Assembly (NCBI GenBank): GCA_037074705.1
Contig: CM073595.1
Coordinates: 71,720,139 to 71,784,138, forward strand
Direction of reading: 5' to 3'
DNA from: Zhengitettix transpicula
Taxonomy: Eukaryota > Arthropoda > Insecta > Orthoptera > Tetrigidae
Length of the DNA: 64,000 nt
Each line of letters starts with the position of its first letter. Position 1 is the first letter of the stretch. The notes under the pieces were generated by a model, which was not told where the DNA came from, did not search any database, and was given only the letters and a program-made list of their open reading frames with translations. This document shows positions 56,901 to 64,000 of this stretch, one piece after another. The position numbers were made by a program, and so were the translations under genes.

Positions 56901-58851
56901 TAATTTAATAAGAGAGTAGGCGTCAGGTTTATTAAATTGTATTAAAGAAGTTTTTGTGTTATTTGGCATAAAATACTAAATTCCATTAATGAAATAAGCA
57001 AGTTGATGCAAACAAAAGATTTTGATCTTACATCTGCACTTGATCTTTTCTAAAACTGCAAAATATTATTGAAGAACCTCGATCGGATACGTCCTTTGAT
57101 GAAACTATTATTGATGCAAAAGAACTTGCTATCTAAATCGTTGTGGAGGCTATTTTTGTATCAACAAATAACACGAAACTTTGTTAGAAAAATAAAATGG
57201 AACTTTTCATACGAAGCACGAGAAGCAAAAGAAAAATATAAATAGATTTTTTATTTTACAATCGATCGATGACTATACATATGCACCAGATGCTAAATTA
57301 ATTAAGAACTTTTTACGTTCGATTATACACAAAATCGTATTTGTGGTTTGGCCATTTTGGCAATTCAGCATGAAATTGCCGATCAAGTAAAGTTAAAAGA
57401 TGTAATAAAAAGATTTATAGAACTGAAAAGAATAAAAACGTCTTTTTTTGTGTGTGATTTCATTGTAGTTGATGTTACCTTGTTTTATTTTCAAGATAAT
57501 GCCATTTCGTTTGTTTTTGCAATAATACATACTTTTAATACCATTTAAAAATTATATGGTTAACAATTTGTAACTAGGTGCAGATATTTCTTAATTAATT
57601 TCTACTGTTTTGTACTGCTTGATTAACAATATTATGTTTTGTTATATGTTTCTTTCTAAATATATACTTTTATTAAAAGTTAAATAAAATGATTTGATTT
57701 TTATAATCAAATTTATGCAATTTGTCTTTTATCCGGGGCAACGTAACGGATATTCCGGAGTCATATTATGGGAAAGAAAAGGTTCGGTTATTATTGGACG
57801 TGATATATTCACGAAGGAATACTCGGACAAAACTGACGATATTATCCGACACGATTTATGCACATTACAAACTAATAATACATCGAGTTCAAGTGATAAT
57901 TTCAATTAGTTCTTTGCTGAGTATTTAAGCGTAACGCAACGATAACACGTGTGGATCAAATCATTATAGACTTGAGTTAGCTTTCAACTTAAACACATAC
58001 ATTGCTAAGAACCATGCATTCTCCTTCACACAAAATGTAAAATGAAAATGTACTTCTTTCTGGTCTGAACATTTTTTTTTCAGCAACTTGTGTGTTAATA
58101 GACTGTCACACACGAGGGACTGATTGGAGTCGAATAAATGAATTCATTCACTACAATTTCGTTTACTTTTGAAAACTTCTGATCCAGTGCGTTATAAAAC
58201 AGAAGTACTCCTTGTTCTACATGTTTTTAGTCAGAATGGGAATTCGTACACGTGGTTAACTACAAATCATTTTTCCACATGCTACCTGTTTCCTTTCAGC
58301 GCACGAACCTCTACTAAATTCAAGCCGACGTTATTTATTCCTTCATTCCCATTCCCTTATTTGTTTAATCTATTTATTTTTCTTGTTGTAAATTTGTTGA
58401 TTCAAGGAGTAATTGAAACCAATGCACGATGGAAAAGTTGTCATTTTTTAAAATTTAATAATTGTAATTTTAATCATTTTATCCGAACAAGAATATTTAA
58501 TCATATCAACATTTTAACATTCGATTCTCAAATATATGCGATATAAAGGAAATATTAAGTAATTTATTTAATATAAAACCTAAACAATATTTAAATAATT
58601 TAACAGTATTAGTAATTAATAAGTCCGTGTACTGTAGCCTATAGATGCTAGGAACAAGAGACATGTCCTAAGTACGATTCTCAGAGTGTCCGTGTGTAAT
58701 TAATACCTAAATTATTACGACGTAATTCTATAGCTGTCATATGAAGCGGTAAATGCTCTAATTACCCACTTGTGGCACATGACGTGATGGCGATGTGGAG
58801 CGCAGGTGCTAGACAGGTGATGGCCTCCCGTGGCGTGAATAGGACTTGCAT
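44930..58851 (-). CDS. Anion-selective Cys-loop receptor, glycine-receptor/pHCl-like (8 coding exons, complete)
   Basis: A pentameric ligand-gated chloride channel of the plasma membrane. Exons from the start: 58851-58766, 55629-55428, 53762-53536, 52750-52668, 51363-51229, 50960-50784, 49978-49773, 45103-44930. They total 1290 nt, 429 residues, all junctions in phase. Features: a hydrophobic N-terminus acting as signal peptide (about 1-28); the extracellular ligand domain; the Cys-loop Cys179-Cys193 (13 residues between); a second Cys pair 238/249 typical of glycine-like receptors; TM1 about 262-283; TM2 beginning PARVTLG at 290, where the Pro-Ala-Arg filter marks anion selectivity; TM3 about 319-345; TM4 about 410-427. 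The M3-M4 loop is short, about 60 residues. Sequence in TM1-TM3 is closest, from memory, to the insect pH-sensitive chloride channel pHCl-1. The gating ligand cannot be read from sequence. Confidence 0.93.
45104..49772 (-). other. Channel intron 7 (4.7 kb)
   Basis: AT-rich intron without recognised repeats or exons. The short open frames on either strand look random in composition. Confidence 0.6.
49773..49978 (-). CDS. Channel exon 7: TM2-TM3 linker and TM3
   Basis: Acceptor catgttttcag, donor AAG/gtaatt, 206 nt, phase 1-0. It encodes [20 protein letters not shown], then [17 protein letters not shown]. The [14 protein letters not shown] signature is diagnostic of Cys-loop anion channels. 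Confidence 0.96.
50199..50445. mobile_element. Foldback element with about 85-bp inverted arms
   Basis: The left arm, tatagtagaaaaatttataa then gagggtggaaggaaggaatg, is mirrored by cattccttcttccaccctct then cataattttttctactata, with further pairing inward (ctgtttgtcttcaagg with ccctgaagacgaatagag). The loop is about 75 bases. It lies in channel intron 6. Confidence 0.8.
50784..50960 (-). CDS. Channel exon 6: TM1 and pore-lining TM2
   Basis: Acceptor gtgttttccag, donor G/gtacaa, 177 nt, phase 1-1. It encodes [37 protein letters not shown] and [17 protein letters not shown]. The Pro-Ala-Arg before TM2 is the chloride-selectivity filter. The Cys of NFTC is the second partner of the extra disulfide. 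Confidence 0.97.
51009..51038. repeat. (TA)n microsatellite
   Basis: A TA tract in channel intron 5, close to the acceptor of exon 6 on the transcribed strand. Confidence 0.95.
51137..51190. repeat. Perfect 18-bp intronic hairpin
   Basis: aatctttagattggttat (51137-51154) and its exact reverse complement (51173-51190) with an 18-base spacer. It lies in the 268-bp channel intron 5, about 40 bases after the donor of exon 5 in the transcript's sense. Confidence 0.8.
51229..51363 (-). CDS. Channel exon 5: end of ligand-binding domain
   Basis: Acceptor ataattgcatttcag-type (AG just above 51363), donor ACAG/gtaatg, 135 nt, phase 1-1. It encodes [19 protein letters not shown] and [19 protein letters not shown] then TIPYSTG. 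The Cys at 238 pairs with 249 in the next exon, enclosing loop C of the agonist site. Confidence 0.95.
51574..51845. repeat. Repeat family 1, palindromic copy in channel intron 4
   Basis: The left arm, aacacatttagataggaaaa, continues with cacctgaaatcaacagttgg and tccagtctggcagaggtgag. It is mirrored by ctcacctctgctggactgga, ccaactgttgatttcaggta and ctttctaaatgtgttgtt. The centre is near 51700. The right arm carries TTTCAGGTAAG on the plus strand. Confidence 0.8.
51925..52130 (+). mobile_element. Possible decayed LINE C-terminal fragment
   Basis: In one plus frame the translation has [20 protein letters not shown] and [16 protein letters not shown]. It resembles the final ExxxGxRxRGRxR region of LINE polyproteins, with one upstream stop. 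Compositional resemblance only. Confidence 0.3.
52668..52750 (-). CDS. Channel exon 4: Cys-loop
   Basis: Acceptor tgctatatttcag, donor GTT/gtaagt, 83 nt, phase 2-1. It encodes [20 protein letters not shown] then CSMMIES. The Cys-loop is [15 protein letters not shown] with Pro187 and Asp189 at the family's invariant positions. Confidence 0.96.
53536..53762 (-). CDS. Channel exon 3: ligand-binding domain
   Basis: Acceptor tttctgtgcatacag, donor AA/gtaata, 227 nt, phase 0-2. It encodes [39 protein letters not shown] and [19 protein letters not shown]. The WRDPRL and WRPDxFFxNAK motifs are Cys-loop receptor signatures. A second acceptor-like TTGCAG lies inside but would drop conserved residues. 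Confidence 0.96.
53763..55427 (-). other. Channel intron 2
   Basis: AT-rich, with a TA tract at 53899-53957. GC content rises sharply from about 55080 towards exon 2. Nothing else recognised. Confidence 0.6.
53899..53957. repeat. (TA)n microsatellite
   Basis: A TA tract of about 59 bases in channel intron 2. Confidence 0.95.
55428..55629 (-). CDS. Channel exon 2: N-terminal extracellular segment (GC-rich)
   Basis: Acceptor tttcggtgtgcag, donor ATG/gtaaga, 202 nt, phase 2-0. It encodes [20 protein letters not shown], then [20 protein letters not shown]. The RDILPxxPxxYDKxRxP block and V-x-V-x-V-x-S strand match the family's mature N-terminus. The exon is rich in CpG and GC-ending codons, unlike exons 3-8. 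Confidence 0.93.
55630..58765 (-). other. Channel intron 1 (3.1 kb)
   Basis: It contains a decayed hAT transposon fragment at about 56770-57245. Otherwise it is moderately AT-rich sequence with no recognised exon. Confidence 0.6.
56770..57245 (+). mobile_element. Decayed hAT-family DNA transposon fragment
   Basis: tagggaccggcaacccgg at about 56779 resembles the CAGGGGTCGGCAACC terminal repeat of hAT elements. About 220 bases on, shifting plus frames give [12 protein letters not shown], then [25 protein letters not shown] and [12 protein letters not shown], like the C-terminal half of hAT transposases of the ZMYM/TTF-zinc-finger type. Stops and frameshifts make it non-functional, and the other terminus is not seen. 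Confidence 0.5.
58766..58851 (-). CDS. Channel exon 1: start codon and signal peptide
   Basis: ATG at 58851-58849, donor GG/gtaatt, 86 nt, phase 0-2. It encodes [20 protein letters not shown] then AITSCATSG, a hydrophobic stretch suiting a signal peptide. Upstream the frame is open for some codons but has no other ATG before a stop, so this ATG is the only in-frame start. The exon is CpG-rich like exon 2. Confidence 0.75.
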
Positions 58852-61800
58852 CTTGAACGAGGCCGAGGTACTGGACCCTAGAAGCAGGTAGCACAGAGCC
58901 GATCGCAGTGGTTCCTCGGTGTTTATTCTGGTAGCATCAAAGCGAGAGAATTTCGACTTCGGCGAGGTAAACAGACGTTGTACTCGCGCCTTCCATCACA
59001 AGAACTGCAACTTAACCGATTTCATATTTATCGGTTTGCCATCCGTTTGCGACTCTTCAAATGCCACTAAAACTTTTTCCAGCAGCCTCAACTGTCAACT
59101 CATAATTCCTCGAACGCCTTTAAGGGACCCAGTCAAGCTTTGCTCCTTAGTATGGTCACACCTTCATAATTTTGTGGAGTTCAATTAACTACAGACGAAA
59201 TAAACACCACGCAATATATGTTTCTTTCTGTCTTCTTATGTTTGTGCAAGACCCTAAAATAAAAAATAATGCATAATAGGACCCACCACCAGTCTATTAA
59301 CGACTGAAGACGGTTCCTCAAATTATCTGCTCGCCCTTAAACCCTCGATTTCTCCACTTCCAAAGTTTCTCAAACAACCTGTATCCGACTATATGAAGCA
59401 TTAGCCTAAATAAATAGTTAAATTAAAAAAATGTACGGCCTTCAGTCAGAAAATTATAATGTTTATAAAAAAAATTGCTAAGTTTCGTCCGCTTTTATCA
59501 CAGTTTTAATAATTTTGTATATAAATCATGCATAAATTTTTGAGGCCAAGCACCAGAACGTTACTTATAAATGTTGTGTATAAATTTATGTACAAAATTA
59601 TTTAAAATGTTCAACCAGAACAGGTCGTAAAATTAATTTTTGTTAACAAACAATATAATTCTCTGATTTAAGAACGTATATTTATGTATTTATAATATTA
59701 TAAATGTCAGATATTTTTTCATCATTATTATAAATCAACAGTTATTGATTCGCGATTTTTGCTACTAGCAAAATACAACCCTATGAATATAAATACTTGA
59801 TCTAAATAAAAATATATAGTACAGTCATTGAAGTAGCATAAATCATCAAGTAATAAGGACTCTTTAAAACAGTGTTTTAAGTGAAACGATTACATAATGG
59901 CCGAACAAAATTAAGTGGGTGCCAGTGTTTAGGTCATGTGTATGAAGTTACTGTGCAAGTGAGAACTTGTCAGTCAAATAAATAATCAAGAGGATAATTT
60001 CTCAGAAAGAAGACTCAACCTCTGTATTTTTTTCTTAAAAAAAAGTAGGAATAGTGCATACATTTCAGAAATATTAAAAATTTGTCTGGTGCCATGAAAA
60101 TCTCTTTTTGCTTAACGCAGAATGCCCGTATCTTAGAACAAACAAACATAGGATTGATTTCCTAATAAATAAGTAAGCTATTTAACAGCCTACAGACGGA
60201 TATAAAAATCGCTAATAGTCGTAATATTTATTTACAATAATTTTAAAAAAATAACTTGTGTGTTACGTACTACACAATTAATTAGTTTTTAATCGGTCTG
60301 TAAACAGTTTATCTAGACTACCATTCCCCCAAAAAGCACTAGTGTTATGAAGATCTTAGTAATTGTAGAACTTACTAAAATTTATAACAAAAATATTTCA
60401 TACATCACCCGACGCGAACCGTGTCACTCGTCTGACAAGAGCGAGGTTTAACGGGGATTAATTAAGTGAAAATAGTGAATTAGTAGTCGCGTGTTACTAT
60501 AAGACATTTAAGTGTCTACATAATGACTAGTAAAAAGTTAAAATGAACATACCCAAATATCTCATTATTTATAATTATTTCTCTTTCATCGATGTGATTA
60601 GGCTATTATTGTAAAGGTTTATTTTATTCGCTATATATTTCTCAATTTTAATTTTTCTCATTTTCAAAATTTCTATTTTATACTCCTCAATATTATTTTG
60701 TTTTCTTTTGCACATATTTTGCTCTTTTTTCTCTGCGAGTGTTGTCATTAATATTAATTATGTATTTTCATAGTTGTGTATATTACACTGTTGTATTGTG
60801 AATGTATACAATCGTGCATTGATTATTTCCTCAATAAATAAATTTAGTTGCCAATATTTCACTCTGTTTCTATATTAACAATGATAAATCCCGAGAAAAA
60901 GATTGAATGATAAAGAATACTGTAATGCTTAACTTTTAATTTTAATGTAGGGCCAGAAATCAAGAGAAAATATATCATTTTTTAATAATGATATTAGCGT
61001 ATTTAACATTTATTTTTGATATTGTGTTAGTTATTTTTTAAAAAATTATAATGATTCATTTAAGTATCAAGCTATATTTTTGTTATATATAGATATAAAA
61101 CAATTTTTGTTACTTTTAGAATTTAAGTGATGTTGTATGCTACATTATTTCGGAAAGTATGACAAGTTATAGATTGTTTACTGCTAGTTCCAGGAATAGT
61201 TGTAATAATTATACTCTGTTAAGCTTATGACACATAAAAACCATGCTTTAATCTTGCGATATTGTAAGATATTTCAGATATCTGATAGGCGACGTTGAAA
61301 TAGTGCTCCTGCATTTTCTTATTCATACGCCTATTTCATGTCATTTATGTTATGAAAGTAAGCATTTTGAAAAATGGATTTTTTAGGTGTCATGAGTCTG
61401 GCTTGATGCGACTCTCCCTCTTGCTGTGTCCTGAGACATCCGCTCCTACGCCTGACATTGATCTATATAATGTAATTGTTTCATTCCCATACTATTCTTG
61501 TCCTCCATAGTATCTTCCATCACCAAGCTGACCCTGACCAATCTATGATGTCTAATTATGTACCGTACCAATGTGACTTGAGCGTGACTAGCCTATGCGT
61601 TCTAAGACTTCCTCGTTTCTTACTTGTTGGAGCTCAATGCCTTATTGTTTTCCACCATACCTGCGGATTCCTATGGCAGTTCCTTTCCTGCTTGCTCCAA
61701 CTTCTTTATCTACGACGTCTTTAGGGAATCGACCAAGAATTTAAGAAATTCCCTTCGTCCGGCATGCCGCCTGAAAGTATGTTTCCACTTATTGCATAAA

Positions 61801-64000
61801 TTGCAATTTGAACGAAATTTCTTAGTACATCCTCAGGAATCCTGCTTCGCTAATAGCAAAATTCCTTCACGTCCTCCATAGAGGTGGCGGAGATGAAGGA
61901 GTTTAGACTGGATGGAATTGATTTTGAAGGTTTAAAATGTAAAATTGATGTTTTTTTGTTTTCAATTCTTGTTTTTCACATATAAAGTCCTCTAATGGAA
62001 AGAAAATTTAGATTGAATCTGAACTCTCTATGTAGGGCAGATTAGTGAAGTGCATTGCAGTAAAGTGAAGTGTTAGTGCTTCGATATTTAAACAGACTCA
62101 AATAAACTAAAGTAAAATGGTAACATTGCTTGTGTCCTTAGATAGTAAAATAATCTCTTATTACATATATTTTTCCACTGTTCTTCTTTTCAGGCCAGTA
62201 CAATATGAATTCCCTAAATGTAGCTTTTACATTTAAAGGAATTATATTCATATATTGTAATTTATTTTCGTAATTAAATTTTAATTTAATGCACCCGGAA
62301 AACTGCCGAATTGTAGATTAAATAAATAAATACATATGACTATGATCTAAATATTGAAAGGCTCTGTTAAATATATGTGACATTTTAAGCATGTAATAAA
62401 GGTTAAAGGGTGAATTTCATGAATCTGAAAGCCAAAATTCTCTTAGTGCCACTGTAATACAGAAAAAAAAATTAATTCCAAAGAAATCCGTACATAATTA
62501 TTTTGTCCCTGCGTATATACATGTGTTATGTAAAATATATATTGTTATTAGTTTTATTTCTGAAACGTGAATGCTAATATATCCGTAGTATTTACCAATA
62601 TGAGAACATATTGTTACATTTATTATTTTAAATTAGTGTAAATGAAGTTTATCCTGAATAATGTCTAGAATAAATTCAGGTTCAGACATATTTTAAGAAA
62701 CCGAACAAATAAATATTCTTATTACAATGAGTCAATTTCTTACGACAAAACAATAGACGTTTTTAAATGACCTACAAGTTCGAATATACACTTCGGTTCT
62801 TCGTATCGACAAACGACAGCGACGATGGTCTCTGACTCTGCTGTGTAATTGGTCTTTCAGCTTACGCCTAGTTAATTGAATTACCGATACTCTTAATGAG
62901 ATAAAGCGCTAGCGGCATGCAAAATATTTTCATTATAATTGATCAATTTCATGTATTATTCTAGAACTGATATAGAACAGCTTAATTACTGATTTTTTCT
63001 GTATTTTACATAACATTCATAAATAATTTGAAATTGAAAATTTTTGGCAACGGTGTGGAATCGTCAGCATATATCGGTTTAAGTAAAGGAGGTTGCAGAA
63101 TAACAGAAGCTAAAAAGGAATTCTTAGCGAGGGAGAATATTATCAGGTAGAGAAACGGATTTTTGTCTTTGGCCTATTTCTTTCATCTTATCGGCTATCT
63201 ACTAATGAAATCGTAAATAAATTATATTTTTAAAAATAAAACTTGTTAACATAAGCTGTGCATGGATAAGTTAATTTTCTTGGTCTAGAAACTAATCGGT
63301 TTTTTTTTCATTATACTTAATGCAAGTGACGAGCAAACAATTCAGTTCGTATAGCAAGCGGAGACATCACGACGTGAACGAGTTTACACTTTAATGGAAC
63401 GAGAAATAAACGAGTAATTTTTAATTTATTATCAGGTCGAAATGTCTAGCCTGGGCTGGAACTGATGACTTTTCCTAAGAACATTTAAATTCCAGTATTT
63501 ACAATCATGAACTAATGAGTGCAGTGTCATCTCGTCGTTGCATTGCTCTTTTATTTCCGAGGAGAATTGTAAGAAACATGCAAAAAAATTGCATATCTAT
63601 ACATTTAGTAGACTGGAAAAAGAAAAAGTCGACTTAAGTTGGCTATTGTAACGAGAGCAAAGTGAACCCCATAGAACCGAAGTCAATGCCACTAAGATGT
63701 TTTGACAATAAAATTTAACCGAAACGAAGCAGTTTCAAAAACTAAATTCGTTACACTAGATTATCATTAATAACGTTCCTGTTCCTGAGCACTTAGAGAG
63801 CTCACAGCATCCTTGCTGATACCATTATCAGTAGACACAAACACTCTTTTCCCTCCTCTACCATAGACAAACAACTAAAATCAACGTGAGGATGTTTTCA
63901 AATATCCCCAGAAAACTTAAAACTATTTTACAATTTTTTAAAACAATAGCTTATTTACTCAATTTTTTTACGGCTGCTTACTAAATTCAAGCCAATTCTC
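58852..64000. other. Upstream flank of the channel gene
   Basis: The 5' UTR and promoter of the channel should begin here. A CpG-richer patch at about 58770-59170 spans the first exon. I see no TATA box I would defend. Around 61380-61900 there is a GC-richer patch with short open frames of no recognised family. The rest is AT-rich sequence without clear features. Confidence 0.5.

Noticed and set aside
57694..57928. Two overlapping plus-strand open frames of about 70 codons
   Set aside because: No recognisable domain, and they lie in channel intron 1 next to a decayed transposon.
58169..58546. 125-codon plus-strand open frame
   Set aside because: Composition (Phe/Asn/Ile-rich) looks like translated AT-rich DNA; it lies in an intron of the opposite-strand gene with no splice support.

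Overview
The window is animal nuclear DNA: AT-rich, intron-dense, with canonical GT/AG splice sites, (TA)n and (CA)n microsatellites and many fold-back repeats. The proteins read as lophotrochozoan. The repeat style (young inverted repeats inside TA tracts, tRNA-derived SINEs, decayed non-LTR elements) suggests a mollusc, most likely a coleoid cephalopod. The species assignment is inference. There are no prokaryotic features.

Layout. (1) Positions 1-111 are the last coding exon of an unrecognised plus-strand gene, with a poly(A) signal at 372-377. (2) Positions 400-2913 hold a decayed non-LTR reverse transcriptase and a small inverted-repeat element. The promoter and first exon(s) of the next gene should also lie here, but I could not place them. 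(3) Positions 2914-39578 (+) hold PPIP5K, the dual-domain diphosphoinositol pentakisphosphate kinase/phosphatase. I traced 26 coding exons by hand. Every join keeps frame, giving 1830 codons without the missing N-terminus. Order: N-terminal region and ATP-grasp kinase (exons A-G), histidine-acid-phosphatase-like domain (H-R), disordered tail (S onward). After exon X there are two phase-compatible ends: a short terminal exon at 33882-33966, or a 54-nt exon followed by a single large exon encoding about 589 residues of acidic Ser/Thr-rich tail. (4) Positions 39579-44929 are the tail-to-tail interval between the two genes. (5) Positions 44930-58851 (-) hold a complete anion-selective Cys-loop receptor of the glycine-receptor/pHCl class: eight coding exons, 429 residues, every junction in phase. 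(6) Positions 58852-64000 are its upstream flank, with no gene recognised.

The two main genes are convergent and functionally unrelated: an inositol pyrophosphate enzyme and a ligand- or proton-gated chloride channel. What stands out is the density of inverted repeats inside their introns. At least two repeat families form near-complete palindromes of about 170-440 bp, several set in TA tracts, and some copies carry a consensus splice donor. Introns of both genes can therefore form long double-stranded RNA, which matters in a lineage known for heavy A-to-I editing. I found no wholly new multi-gene system. The strongest leads are the alternative PPIP5K C-termini, a 4-nt tandem donor at its domain/tail boundary, and the foldback elements.
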